A stretch of DNA of 64,000 bases, from the NCBI GenBank assembly GCA_950295325.1, contig OX485805.1:25405501-25469500 (forward strand). Direction: 5' to 3'. This DNA comes from Polytrichum commune (lineage: Eukaryota; Streptophyta; Polytrichopsida; Polytrichales; Polytrichaceae). A model generated the notes under the pieces. The model was not told the origin of the DNA. It worked only from the letters and a program-made list of their open reading frames with translations, and did not search any database. Shown piece after piece: positions 46,048 to 59,364 of this stretch. The translations under genes were made by a program, and so were the position numbers. The stretch's first letter is position 1, and each line of letters starts with the position of its first letter.

Positions 46048-49000
46048 TATTTCTACAAGATGCCATGCACGTTCATGAACAATGAGACAGATATGAGCTT
46101 GAAGGAGAGAAAGCCACTTGTCCAATGCCTAGCAATACATTCATATTTGAAATGTCATGATTGACATAACCTGTAATTTCTCTTCCCAAGGCATTGGCCA
46201 ATTTTTAACATTACTCCCCGTACCTCCCCCCTTACTACCTTCATATCGCCTTTGCTTGTGTTTTCCTTTTCCTACTCCTACACTCTCACATCTCCCACCC
46301 CATTGACGATGTCATCGTGTGGGGTCAAGTGGGGTGGTTGGAAGATTCATTTGGTTATGTACCCATGCAATTTGACTAATATTATGATTTTGATACCGAT
46401 TTTGTTAGCTTATAGTACCGGCATTGATGTTATTTGTTGATTACTTGCATTCATAAGTATACCAATGCCACACTAGTACGAACGCACCATTAGTGTGATT
46501 GTGTCCCTTGTGTATTGTTCTTAACATAATGTGCAGTTTGCATAATTTATTATCGTGCATCAACATGTGTTAGGTCCAAATAAAATGAACCTAATACGAT
46601 ACATATCTTAAATCTAACACTTATGTTTTGAATGATGTGTGGTTAGTTATCAATCTTATAAAACACACCAAAAACACACGCATTCAAAAATGGGATTATA
46701 TTCTAAATGTTGATTAACTATCATAAGTTAAATAGGTAGCATATTTAAGGAAAATTAGATGAGCACTTAACAAGAACCAAGCTCTTCACTTTGACTATGA
46801 ATATAATATGCATATGACCTCCATTTTCATATAAAGAAAAAGCATATGACTTGAGTGTTTTGAGTCTTCAAGGGCTTATGTGAGAGCACTGAAGGTGTTT
46901 AGACTCCAAGAGCATCAAATAGACATTATTGCGGATGCGGTTTGGATTCACTAATCGTCACATAATTAACAACCAATATGAGGTGTGGACAAGTCATATA
47001 ATCATCTCATAGATTTAAAACCTCGTAAAAAATCCAAATCATCCATAACATTACGCAAGGTCCTTTAATTGTTCCATGGGCCCAACAAATCTGCACATAA
47101 AATTTGGGTACAAACATGCAACTAGGATGTCGGAATTTGTAGCCGGCCAGACTAAAGTTGAGTCTCCCTACACTACACTACTCAAAAATAGGAGAAAGAA
47201 CATATAGAGGGTTTTGAATAATATCATGACTCCTACAATTGAACAAGTCATACACCATAGGCTGATAGCATGTTGGGCAAAAAATAAATCAAAAGTCAAG
47301 CCCAATGTTTTTTGAAATGAATGAGTCAAATGGCCTAAAGGGAAGGAAAATAATCATTAAGAAAGTCAAAATATTAGTAAATTTCTCAATACTCAATACT
47401 TTCTCAAATTTTTGAATGGGAGGGAGCATATGATGGATTTATCTCTGCCTCTTAGCTAAGTTTGTAAATTTCTAAACATGAGCACTCAACAATAGAAAAC
47501 ATTGCTCACAACCTTAATTAGCACACTAAGTGGACTTAACCTAAACCCTAAAGGTTAACATCACGTACTTAACCGCCATGAATGAATGATTACATTACAA
47601 TACATCCTATAGTATTTTAAGCAAGTCGTAGCTTAATTCTCGGAGAAGTGAGCTAATCGGGAAAGGAAGAGGGGGAGGACAATATTACAACACTTCAAAA
47701 TGAAAACCATTTAAGACCGATTTGTCTTAGCTACCCAATCAACAATAGTTGGTCAAGTTGATGTGAATGGCACCTCAACAATAATTTATTCTAGATCACA
47801 TTTCTCAAGTACCTAGTGTAAGTAAGTGGTTTGTAGTCATCCAAGCTTGGAAGATGTGCAATTATAATGTGCAATATAGCCATAAAGAGTCAAGATGGGT
47901 ACAATAGTAAAGAGCCTATAATTCACTACAACTAAATTGAGAGATGGTTGAGATTCTTGAACCATTTTACATCATGTTTTAGCATGAACGCTAGATAAAC
48001 AACTATCTTCGATTGGTAGAAGGAGATTTGCAGTTTATATTTTTTCAAGAATTGAGTGAACGAAATGTGGCCTCTTTGTAGTGAATGTGGTGACGTCATA
48101 GTCCTTTAGAGGCTCCAAACTTTAGGATATGGGTTCATATTTTATTTCATAGCACCTTTAGCATTACATTATTATTCGAGCCTCAATCCCTATGGAACCA
48201 ACTAGCTTGGACCCATGCCATCTTGGCCCATTGTATATAAAATGATATCCCAGCAAACTTATGTCTATCCCCGTCTGTTACACCCATGCACATGATTACG
48301 AAGAGACAAGGTTGTTGTGTACAAGCATACCCCTCATTCATCATACATAATACCCATGAAATATTATGCAGTTCGGAGTTTTCTTTTTCTAAGAAAAATG
48401 GAATTGACATTGGAATTAGCTTTGAAGACCCTAAATTACTCCACTTGATGTCAGTTGAGATGAATTGGTAACAAACCTATAGGGGGTCAAGTTTTTATGA
48501 TGGATGGAGGAGAGCTACACTCATATGCAATAAACCTTTCCTTCTCATCATGGATTTAATATCCCGTTGCACATGTGCATTGGGATTAATATCTTGGGTC
48601 AGCCCAACCCCATATGCCCACCAACCCCCTGTGTACCGGCCATATGCATGTACAGCCTAACCTCGCTAGTACGACACTCGTTTATATGACATCCTTGATA
48701 TTACAACACATTTTTATCCAAGATCCAAGACACTCATATAATATTGACCCATATAATGACTTGGGTATATAATGACTAGATCTTATCATGTGATACCTAC
48801 CAAGTGTCACTATTCAATTGGCATTGAAATTTGCTACCCTTATTGATATCATATATTAATGCCATGTATTCATCTTAGTTATGCACCCACTTTCTAGAGG
48901 ATATGAAACATGCAATTATGCAAGATGATTAGTATTAATCTCTTGGCATAATTAGCATCCAATTTGAGCCCTTTGTATTAAACCTTATTTTTTTGGAGTT

Positions 49001-49940
49001 CATCTAGTTTATAACAAAGCTTTATTTTTATTTTTATTTTTATTTTTTGTCATAGTGAAGGATTTTGTTGTTATAAGATGGTCATATAGGACCCCCAATT
49101 GTGTCGACTTTTGAGCCTACAATGGTTAACACATTTTGAGCATGTAGTCCAATCTTCTTTTGTTCACATGTTATTTTGATGTCCGTTCTTTTGACCTACG
49201 CATGATCACACACCACCCAAATACAAGTTTCAAAAATTTGGGGGTATTAGACTAACAGTAGTCTGCTTCATATAGACAATCATGACCAAAGTTACATTTA
49301 TAAGCACTAGAAGATAATTTGTCCATTATAATCATTTATTGTGACTTGTCCATTGCGACTCATGGCCAAAAAATAAAAATAAAGAAAGGAAAAAAGAAGC
49401 ATAAATAAATCATTTTGGTTGTCAATTGGATGGTTTTGATTGCTAATTGTCCAAAAACTGCAACAAAAAACCTCTGCTCGGCAACTAAAAAATGGTTTAT
49501 TTATTTATTTCGTCATCATTTTGTTGCAAGGGACAAGTCACAATGGATGGTTGTAATGGACAAATTTTCTTCTAGTGAAGGTGTGGCCCACTCTATATTC
49601 AACATGCTGATTTTAAATTTACGAATATTTCATCACTTTATGAAACAGAACAATGTCAAGCTTGAATCAAGCAAAATAGATAGATTTCTATAGGATCAGA
49701 TGAAATGATTCATAGAATCAATTTAATAAGAAATTTGTTAGTAACATGTCGTAATTTCCTCCAATATTTTGGTTTTGCTCCGTTTGAATGATTAGTAAGA
49801 CATAGCATAGTAACCAAGGGCAAATTGGTCGCTCGAGTGCTAATTAAGTGCGAAGGAATTCACATTGGTTATTCATTACAGTACTGAGCATGAGACCTAG
49901 ATCAATGATCAACAAATCTATAGGTAAACCTACTCTTATT
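46048..49940. other. Spacer with one repeat A piece, no gene recognised
   Basis: AT-rich sequence. About 48180-48480 shares scattered phrases with repeat A near 2460-2540 (for example ctcattcatc with acata). No RNA gene, coding region or clear transposon end was seen. Confidence 0.45.
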
Positions 49941-49949
49941 TTTTAAAGA

Positions 49950-50259
49950 ACAATATGAGAAAATCACAGAGGCATGTGTGCCCTTTAAGCTACTAAATCC
50001 ATCGGCTGCTCAAGAATGGAGAAAAGAATATGATTCCCAAGAATTTCAGACACTGGTGCATGATGCTTCATGCAGAGGGTGGCTTGATCTCCACAATGGG
50101 ATTAGTCCCTCTGCTTGCATGTCTGCAATTTTCATGTGCACCTTTAAAAACTTGCAATTACTTCAGGAACAAAGCTTCAAAGTACCACTGAAGATTAATG
50201 ACTTCAACTTTCAGGGATTCAAGTCAATGTTCGGGAGATTTTTGAGCTCAACCAGCTAA
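49950..50259 (+). pseudogene. Short coding-like fragment, unrecognised
   Basis: An open frame of about 100 codons reads through a protein-like stretch (ITEACVPFKLLNPSAAQEW near the start, GFKSMFGRFLSSTS at the end) and stops at 50257-50259. Codon composition looks more coding-like than its surroundings. There is a Met at 49978 but the frame is open upstream, so it may be the last exon or a relic of a larger gene. I do not recognise the family. Confidence 0.3.
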
Positions 50260-50716
50260 AATCCGCCCCTTCACAACTTCTAGCGGTTTTTTTTTCAGGA
50301 TTTGACCGGTTGCAAACTTGTTGCCATTAATTTAAACCGGGTAATATTTTACATTTTTTTTCAAGTGCTAGCTAATTTCCTCTTCATTGTAATGACAACC
50401 GGCCAAAAAGTTGGGCGTTGATAAGTGAGCCGGTTTCCAATGTAGCAAAATTATATCTACAAACAATATACACCATTCAACAACAATGTCCAAAGGACCT
50501 GTCAACATACAACAATAATATGTGATGATATCAACATCCAACAACAATGATCCAGAATTCATTACATACAAGAAACAACAATAATGATCAACAATTTATC
50601 CCGTCAACCGGTTGATGGCCATGGATTTACTCTTCTATCATACCTAGGACTTGAAACCTCCTATTAGATTTGAGGCCACAACATGATAAAAGAGTAACCT
50701 AACATACCATACTATA

Positions 50717-50965
50717 TACAAAAATGAAATCCATCAACTGTTAGAGTCAAAATCAACAATATCATCTTCATCTTCAAGAAGAAAACTTCCGGAAAGGTAT
50801 CTTTGTGGATGTGAAAACAAGCATCTAAAGTTTGTCTCAAACACCATCCGTGCCATGAATGGATACTTGCATTTCGGCTCGCCCACCAGCCATTCTCTCT
50901 GCCTTCAATCCTCGTTCTCCTCATCCAAAAGCATCCGAAACCAGGTTCACAACATTTCTCAAGAA
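50717..50965 (-). pseudogene. Coding relic with acidic C-terminus
   Basis: A minus-strand frame reads EPKCKYPFMARMVFETNF, then HPQRYLSGSFLLEDEDD, and ends in a stop after DSNS. Upstream the same frame has MLLDEENED followed by a TGA, and adjoining protein-like sequence shifts frame. It appears to be the 3' end of a dead gene, probably from a transposon. Unrecognised family. Confidence 0.4.
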
Positions 50966-51295
50966 TAAACCCGTCAATCGAGCAACATTTTGATGGTGGA
51001 GCCACCCAAAGATTCAAAAGGACAAAGACAAACAAGAGTGGGCATAATAGAGGTAGAAGTCCAAGTTGTACCTGTGTGAATGCGTATGACGTCCGAAACA
51101 GGAGACAGTGCACTAACCAACACAAATCATGACATTACTTGAAACTGAATAGTCCAACAATTCGGCCAAACAATATTCCACGAAATTCAATTTTCTGTGT
51201 TATGCAAAATCTAAGCTACCACACAAACAAACTGGAGACATATGAAACATATGAACTTCGCAATCTATATCATATTTGTGACCCCGTATGAAGTG

Positions 51296-51565
51296 GTAAA
51301 TTTGGAAAGTGAGCTAAGGGCCACTTCACATACGAGCCAAGAGCCGTGACCATGAAATTGTCAGAGCCCACAAGAAAGTGTCCAAAGGCCGTCCCAACAC
51401 ACCTCCAAAATCATGTAGTGTGGTCACGGATCCTCAAGTGTAGTGTGTACTCATATGTAATTGGGCCCTCAACCAAATGCTAACTCCATGAGTTTCTATT
51501 TATGCGCGTCCTCACATATGAAAGAAATAGAATAATCCTACGGTTGTGAACGTTCAGAGTGCCAT
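51296..51565 (+). repeat. Repeat C, copy 2, first block
   Basis: Matches 19397-19663. It ends at CAT (51563-51565), the left half of the CACTA target duplication. The copy resumes at 57326. Confidence 0.8.
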
Positions 51566-54500
51566 CACTACAAGGAAAACACGAAAAAATGACTGGGGTT
51601 TATGACTAATATAGGTAAGAAAGTGCATTGATGACTAACACCATTTTTAGTCCTCAACATGGTCATGTCGGACCAGTCGCTCCAGACAAAATGACTACGA
51701 TCATATCGGACAATTTTCGTTTCCCATGGCGAGTTCCCCATGGGTTTTGGGACCTCGTTTTGGGTTGCCCCTCGACCTTTCGTCATTTTCATTATTTTTA
51801 GTCATACATATGTGACTATATTTAGTCATGTATAGTCATGTCTTTTGATTAGAATCGATCATAACTATGTGATTAAACTTAGTCATGTTATGTATTTACA
51901 TGACTACATGATCTTCACTATGTGTAGTCATATGACAAGTATATTTATCCATCAACAACTATTATTAGTCATATTATGACTAACAATAATCATATGATAC
52001 ATGATTGCTTGCTAAAATAAATCATCTTCGGCGCTTTGCATTTTGAGGGGTTAGTCATTATTTTTGGTCTAGTAATAAGCGTTTCAATTTTGATGACTAA
52101 ATGTAGTCATTTGATATGACTATGAATAATATTATTAAGAAAACATCAAATGTTATATTCATGACAATTACATTATTTGTATGAATAAAATAACTAAACA
52201 TAGTCATCACCTTCAAACATTTTATTCTATGATATGACTAAATTTAGTCATCATATTTAAACAACTTACAGCAAAATATGACTGAGTATAGTTATCATAT
52301 TCAAACAGTGGACTACAATAGATGAATTTGTATAGTCAATATATTGAAATATTTTACTACAATAGATAGCAAATCATAGTCAATATTTTCAAATACTTTA
52401 CTATAAGACATCTCACATACACATGTCATCCACTAAGCAAATTCAAACTACTAATTCCAGATGATATACATTACTACCAATCCTCTACCCAAAATATGTT
52501 TCCTACATTCATCTATGACTCTACACATGCAGAGCGTAAAAACTCAATGGACTACATTATAAAATTGCTTACAATTTCTCCAATCTTCTTGGTGGAAGGG
52601 TCATCCAATTCTACACTTTTGAAGAGGTTATACTCATTGTCGTGGCTCCTTTGCACCTCCAGAGACACACAACCTTCATATGTTATAACTTGATGCAATA
52701 TACCCTCCTTTACCTTTGTCGTTTTTCGGTGTACAACCATATTTTCCTCCTCTTATTTTTCATAATCCATCACTTCCATAACATCCCCTGCTAAAAATGT
52801 GGATGGCGGTGGGACCTCTTTATCTGCTACAACTACCTACAGTTCCAATGATTACGTAAGTCAAAACATCGCGGAAAAGCCATGAAAGTAAACATGCGAT
52901 TTGATAAAATATTAAATGGTCACACAATTTTGGCTTATTTAGCTTTACATTCTTGGTGGCTTCTCTTTGTTGTTTCTTCCCTCCTTTATTTTTCTTACTT
53001 TTTTTATCCGTTACATATTTTGTATTTTATCCTTTATGTTTGCAATTATACATTACTATTACTAGTCATATATTACACAAACTTGACTACACATTACATT
53101 GCAAACATAATTGTAAATAATCCTACATTTCTCATCATTTATTCAAACTTTTGGTTTTTCTTCAATTCATTTTCTATGCTCTCATTTTCAAATTCAAGGG
53201 GAAAATGTTTTTCTTTTGGGTTTTCTGCCAAACTACTTGTAGCATGTGTTTCAATGTTTTATTTTCCAGTACATGTACTTTCTACCCTTACAATGTTGAG
53301 AGCATCCAACATCAACTTCATATCATTCTCTAATTCTTTTATACATATGTGTAGATCTCGGCCCATATTTATCAAGCAGTTGGACAAAGAGTTGCGGTCA
53401 AATTTATTTCTTCTACGGGAAACAATAGACATGTGGCTCATCCTAGTCTTCTGTATTGCATCCTCCCTTCGTCTCTGCGACTTCATCTCAATATCTTCAC
53501 GTGATGGAGCCCTATCCAACTCAATTGCCTACATTAATATAATCTTCCATTTCGTTGGATTAATACTTGCTGGATAATAATAAAATATGGCCTACAACTA
53601 CTTAAACAAAATTTAGGAGTTTGGAACTCACCATGTTTTGTTACGATCTCCTCCTCACCACGACAATACATTTTTTCTTGTCGCATTGCTTTTTTTTGCC
53701 ACCCATGAATGTTGTTGCTTAGACACCTTTCATCTTCGACTTCGTTGTTTAGATGCATGGTTCCACAACAACATATCCCTCTATGCAATTGCACTTAGAG
53801 ACAATTGGCCTTCCCATCCATTTTGTTTATGCAAATGGGCTCATTTTGCAATTAAGAGCACCAACTCTACATTTGTTATTTGCACGTCTAGGGGGTTTCG
53901 CCTCTAAGGTCGTCAATATTCGAAGACGGAATCAGTAGGTCATCTATGTTGACATCCCTTTTCCAAGTAGTCATGGTTGGATCCATCATCGTGTCATGAC
54001 TCCTTCAACATTTTGATTTGCTTGTATGATTGTTTTGTGATCAATGTTTGGAAATAAGGCTTAGGGACCCTAAATCCCAAAGGGATTGCCGGCATTGTCT
54101 AGGGTTATCTTCTTACCTCCCAAATTTGAGGCTATGATATTTGGCATTTTTCCTATACACACAGGTTATTCACAAGTGAATACACAACCACTAGTGATGA
54201 CTAACTACACAACTAGCCGTAGTAACGTTTTCTAGAATAATGACATAATTAATCATATCTATGACTTAGATGACTAGTCTTATTCACATTTTCTATAGAA
54301 ATGACTAGTCTTAATCATGTTTTTTAAAGTAATACTTAGTCTTAGTCATATTGTTTAAACTAATAACTAGTCTTAGTCATATTCTCTAAGAATTTTGGGT
54401 TTAGGGTTACATACCTTTGCTGCGGGTTGTTGACTTAACAGCGGTGTGCGCTCTTCGCCCCACTTTGTCATCTCGTTGTTGTCGTCACCCACACTGCCTC

Positions 54501-57325
54501 TAGTGCGGCTGTCCTGCTTTCTTGGTCTAACACTAGATCAAACATGAAACATCAATTAGAAGAAGGTCCACACCCTGATTTGGAACAACCACTATGAGGA
54601 GTTGACCTTCTCTTGCCTAGAATAGGAACGTCCCTAGAGTCCTCAAACATGTTAGACAACAACCTTGACATTCAATCCAAAACAACACTCGATATATGTG
54701 GTATTCTAGTAATTCCTTGGAGTACTTCTTCCACATGCTCACCCAATAAATTGGCTATGGACCTCAATATCAAATGTACAAAGGAAGACACCAAGAGTGG
54801 AGGTATTTGAACCATTTTCCTTGGAGTGGAAGACCAATATTGAGACAACAATTGTTTCAAAGGTTAGAGACACCTAGAAGCAAGCCTCACACCTCAATGT
54901 AACAATAAGACTTCAAGTAAAGAGAGGAAGGAGAGGACAAAGCACATTGGACCAAAAGAAAGAACGCCAAAGAACAAATGAAGGTCGAAGAACAACACAC
55001 TGGGGCAAAAAGAGAAGCGGCCACGGAAATAGGTATTGGGCTATGGAATTACAAGGAAATCGCGCGGCAATAGGATAGGTAACCCACGGGGATAGGGTAG
55101 ACATGTCATTTACGTTGCATGTAGGTTTTAGATTTTTTTAAAAAAATTCTTGATGACTACATGCAGTCATTGGTTTACAAAGAGAATGACTACATTTAGT
55201 CATGCTTGTCCTACATGTATGACTAATCTTAGTCATAGATCCTCTGTTAGGTTTAGGTCTTTTTTCATTGCTTACTACATTGATGACTATTGGTAGTCAT
55301 TCATTTGTTTTATTGAACACTACAACTAGTTATAAGTTGACTAGGCATAGACGTGATCGACTTCAATCATAGTGAAATTCTAAATAATCCAACCGTCATT
55401 CATGGACTTGTATATGTCCTTCGCATGACTATCACGTAGAAGAAATGAATTGGATCCCCTTTAATTGCATAGAAACATTTGGAAATGGATCCGAGAACAC
55501 GAGAGGATCTTCTGCAGTTGTAATTGTGGAACATAGAGGAGAAGGAAGCATATAGACAACAACTCACAAGTTACGCATGCCTATATAAAAAATTGCATGG
55601 GTGCAAAATGTTATCAAAGAAAATCATTCGCAAACATCTTCGAGAGTACAAGTGAGATCTTGATTTCAAAAAATTAATCATGATATGCTTGCTAGATATT
55701 GTTGATGTTTTTTTTTCCTTCTTCTAAGCAATATCTAGGTGGGATGGTGTATAGTTTACTATGTTGCATTCAAACCTGTAGGAAATGCGGAGACCTTATG
55801 TGCAGGCCGCAACAATTGTTGTTTTAAAGTCTATAAATTCAGCTACTCTACTACTTCAAAGGGAGAGAGAGCCTACTTCATTTAGTGACCAACAAAGTTG
55901 GTGTGTAATTTTGGGACAGATACTTTCCATGGGCGATGGGGCTTATGAGCAATTCTGAAGCTCACTCATTTTACATATTGGAATAGGAAGTGGGAGGTTA
56001 GAATGTCAGCACATCCATACATGGGATGGGGTGTATTTGCATAGCAAGCAACAAAGGCCATGAATGAATTATTGTCATTTGTAAGGCAATTTCATTTGAA
56101 AATGGAGTTCAAAAGTATGTGCAAAGCAAACCCATGGTTTATAAAATATGTGCTACAACAACAATCCTACCATAATTAATGATAGACTCGAGGATGACAA
56201 AGATGTCACTACCATGGAAGAAGAGGAGTTCAAGGAGGTTGAGCTCACAAAGGTCCCAGAGGAATAAATTAATTCACTGTACCAAGGTTCTTGAATAACG
56301 CGTTTAATTACAATGTTTCTCCTCTTAAATTGCTTCACAATTATTGGAGTATCAAATACATGTGTAAATGATTCACACTCTTTAAATTTGATCAATTGAT
56401 CCCTTATTCAGTAGACTCATTTGCGTTTCCCCTTCATGTGCAACAATTATTTTTTTCTTAAATGACAAGAGAAAAGATGGGTGGAAAATTATTTTACGAA
56501 GAGAGCCACGAAGCTCAAAAGTATCATCAAAGATAGACAGAAGACATGAAATGCATAGTTTGTAGTAAGGCAAGGACGAAGAACATCATGGCCCAAGGCC
56601 CATATCCACTTCCATTGACATGGCATCTGGTACCCATGTATTGAGGGGATGCAGGGCTCTAACTATGGAAGACGTTGAACCGGGTGTTGGACACTGTGGA
56701 AGAAGATCCAGATTCGGAAGATGATGTTGTTTGACATTAGGAAAGGAGGTCGCATGTCAAAGATAGTAGCTATATGCACATATCATTTTTTTGGGATTGT
56801 ATGGACTATGTTATTGCATATTGCAAAGCCAAGAAATAAATTATGATGTTGCATAAAATTAATCGAACTCAATTTGAAAATAAGTATTATCATTGCAAAT
56901 AAGTAAGAAATGGTTGTATTCTAAATATTCAATATACAACCAACAAAAATGCCATTGCCATAAAGCATTTGCTGAAATGATCAAAGACTGGGGGCTCACA
57001 ACATGAATAAGTACGAAGAAAGTCCAAATGCAATATAAAAACCATTCACTATAAGGACCTGGAAATTGTAGTCAGCTAAGTACTAATTTTAGTCATATGG
57101 TTCATTATGACTATTATGAAAATGAAAATTATGTAGAGAACATGTTCCCCCACACGTTCTCTACACAGTTCCCATCTAGGTCATGTCCGATACGACTAAA
57201 AACCTAGTCATATGATGACTAAAGTCACTTCTAGTCATCACTTTGATTCAACATGAGTACCCTAAAACCGATAGTCATATCCGGTCATATGGCCGTAGTC
57301 ATTTTTTTGTGTTTTCCTTGTAGTG
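51566..57325 (-). mobile_element. 5.76-kb CACTA transposon
   Basis: Terminal inverted repeats of about 29 bp with one mismatch (CACTACAAGGAAAACAC at each end) and the target duplication CAT (51563-51565 and 57326-57328). The empty site is seen at 19661 in repeat C copy 1. Subterminal zones (about 51590-52400, 54180-54400, 55140-55290 and 57060-57325) are packed with AGTCAT/ATGACT motifs in both orientations, the usual arrangement for transposase binding. The interior has minus-strand coding remnants but I could not find TNP2 motifs. It is probably non-autonomous, or it expresses only an accessory protein. Confidence 0.92.
52555..53528 (-). pseudogene. Exon remnants inside the CACTA element
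   Basis: Two minus-strand pieces look coding. The first, about 53528-53300, starts after a TAG-acceptor-like site and ends at a GTAAGG donor-like site. It is charged (SREDIEMKSQRRRED, then ICIKELENDMKLMLDALN), a likely helical or coiled segment. The second, about 52830-52555, includes DKEVPPPSTFLAGDV, then an in-frame TAA (about 52759-52761), then YEGCVSLEVQRSHDNEYN and a terminal stop. This could be a TNPA-like accessory gene, judging by its place in the element. The long plus-strand hydrophobic ORF over the same bases is an antisense artefact. Confidence 0.4.
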
Positions 57326-57558
57326 CATGGTGTCCCGGTTTCATGTTAGACCCACCTCCTCCAAGAGGTGGTTTTTGCAAATAGTCCAAGTCACCACGGA
57401 ACACAATCCATGCGATGCCATGTAGCATTCCATGTAGACTTCACATCCATCTTGCATTCACGTACTCAGTTGGTCCTTCAAGCGTAGTGTGAAGCGGCGA
57501 ACTTGGACAGGCTCCGCCTTATCCACCGATGAGAGTGCTTGAAGTGTAATGGTCACGG
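57326..57558 (+). repeat. Repeat C, copy 2, second block
   Basis: Matches 19661-19893 and ends at ACGG (57555-57558), the left target duplication of the next insertion. Confidence 0.8.
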
Positions 57559-57719
57559 TGTCGTGTAAGAAATGGTTTAATAGATAAATATAGTGTGAAA
57601 TGTTTTGAGAGTAGGGTTTAAAACAAATAAAAATAATAATAAAAATAATAATAAAGATATAAACAAAAGGGAGGGGGGAGATCAGAGGAATGAGGGGAGA
57701 AGAGAAAGAACCATGGTTA

Positions 57720-57912
57720 TAACCACGAAACTTAGAGTCACAGCTCAGGGGGTAGGTGGCGCCAACTGGTAGTTACCTGCCTAGTTTTCACCAGCAGTGC
57801 CAAGCCACGTGGCCATTCGCCTGCTCATACGGGTCCAGAGGGTTTCGAACCCGGACCAGTGCTATGGCGCTTGAAGCACTTTACCAGTTGGGCTTCCGCG
57901 GCTTGGCGTTTA
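57720..57912 (-). mobile_element. tRNA-derived SINE-like unit
   Basis: On the minus strand an A-box AGCCCAACTGGT (57883-57894) is followed by a perfect B-box GGTTCGAAACC (57841-57851) at normal tRNA spacing. Flanking sequence carries the inverted phrase ccaagcc...ggcttgg. The left limit and target duplication are unclear. It may be a SINE or part of the surrounding element. Confidence 0.6.
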
Positions 57913-58126
57913 TCAGAGCATGCTGAAGGGCTTTATATTCTTATCCAGTGTTTATACGTTTTTTATTTATTTGAATAGATTTTGAGTGGAAGAAAGAATC
58001 ATATCTTTTGGGGAAGCTTCAGAATGACGCCTTCCTACTAGAAAGTATTTAGGTTATAAGAATAATGACCATTTCAGAGCTTCACCAGTTTGATGTGGTT
58101 ATTTTGATTTTTTTTTTTTCTTGAAC

Positions 58127-58584
58127 ATGTCGAATTGGAGAGTTTTGCCTGAGTCTCAAGATGAAGAACCTCAACCAGAGCTTGAGCTGGATTTTTCTTT
58201 ATCTCAACTGCCGACTCGTACTCTTCTGCACTTAATCCTTCACCACTGCATGAGCGTCCACAAGAAGAAGCCGGGCCTTCTCGGCCGTTGAAGCAACCTC
58301 GTGTGGAGCAGCGGTGGCACGGAAACCTTCAACAAGATGCTCGTGCATTGGTGATTTTGTTGCAGGCTGGGTGTGTTGAACCTGGCACTCGGGATGTGAC
58401 ATTTGGAGGAATTTTTTAAGGCTTAAACGATGATCAATATTTTTGTTGTCTTAAGCCTGCGAAAGGAAGTTGCGGCCATCAACGTTGGCTACAAGGTCCA
58501 GTTAATCCATTGGCTAAGGCCGATCGTGCAGACTACGTTGCACTTATTCTTCGGCGCATCCTCAAGTTCTTGCAGTTGGAGTAA
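58127..58584 (+). pseudogene. Small unrecognised ORF relic in the 1.6-kb insertion
   Basis: Starts at ATG 58127 (MSNWRVLPESQDEEPQPELE). After about 35 codons, near 58230, the protein-like reading moves to another frame: LNPSPLHERPQEEAGPSRP, RWHGNLQQDARALVILLQAG, TRDVTFGGIF. A TAA at 58417-58419 in a T tract then interrupts, and GLNDDQYFCCLKPAKGSCGH and NPLAKADRADYVALILRRIL follow to the stop at 58582-58584. The original would have been about 150 residues, with an acidic Pro/Glu-rich head and a Cys/His-containing C-terminal domain. I do not recognise the family. Confidence 0.5.
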
Positions 58585-59364
58585 AATTCCTTTTGGAATT
58601 CTTTCCAACCTCTTTTAGACATACATTGATGTTATACGTTTAGTTTTAATATTTATAAACTTCATCTTGTGTGTTTGAAGTTTGGTAAAAGAAAAAAAAG
58701 GTAGAGATAGTTTACTATTTCGGTTGAAATCTTGATGAGTAAGCTAAGATAAAGAATAGATGAGTAAGCTAAGACAAGGGTTAGATGACTAAGCTAAGGA
58801 ATAGATAAGGATGAATAAGCTAATGGGGATTAGCCAATGACTAGTTGAAGCCCATGTGACTTAGGCATGGGCTAGTGTTGACTTTGGGAGGAGGCTAAGG
58901 GATCGGACCCCCTCTCTCCTCAAGGGAGAGTTTTGTTGAGTGTTGGGAGTAGTGTGTGGAGAAGGAGAAAAAAAAATGTGGATGTACTTGGAAGTTTTCT
59001 TCTATGAAAATTTTGGGAGTTGATACGTCTTGTCGAGCATGGAAATATTTGTAGAAGTTTGAGGATGAATACTTTGTGCATTTTCTAATCTCCTATGTCT
59101 TGAGCCAAAACCAATTGCAGCCAGAGATCCAGTATTTCCCGAAGCAAAGACTTCTCTATCCGACAACGGGCTGTCAACCTTGTGTGTGGAGTGGTCGCCA
59201 ATTTGGAACGCTACCAGCATATGTGACTTGGGACATTGGTCATTCAACCAAACGTGGTAAATGCAACTTACTGAAGTGTGCCAAGTCTGGAAATTCATGG
59301 GGACCGAACTTGCACAACCTGCAGTACAATATTAACCCAACTAGCTGTTGCACAAAAAGCAATG

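Larger units (their letters stand above)
57559..59165 (+). mobile_element. 1.6-kb TG...CA insertion, possible solo LTR or small retroelement
   Basis: The insertion is exact. Repeat C copy 1 reads straight through, while here a 1607-bp segment starting TGTCG and ending CGACA lies between two copies of ACGG (57555-57558 and 59166-59169). TG...CA ends with a 4-bp duplication fit integrase-type insertion. No internal direct repeat was found, so a solo LTR is the simplest reading. It contains a tRNA-like SINE unit (minus) and a broken ORF (plus, 58127-58584) that I do not recognise. Confidence 0.75.

Noticed and set aside
52882-53577. 231-codon plus-strand ORF with many hydrophobic residues, looking like a membrane protein
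   Set aside because: It is antisense to minus-strand exon-like sequence inside the CACTA element; the T-rich strand gives spurious Phe/Leu-rich translation.
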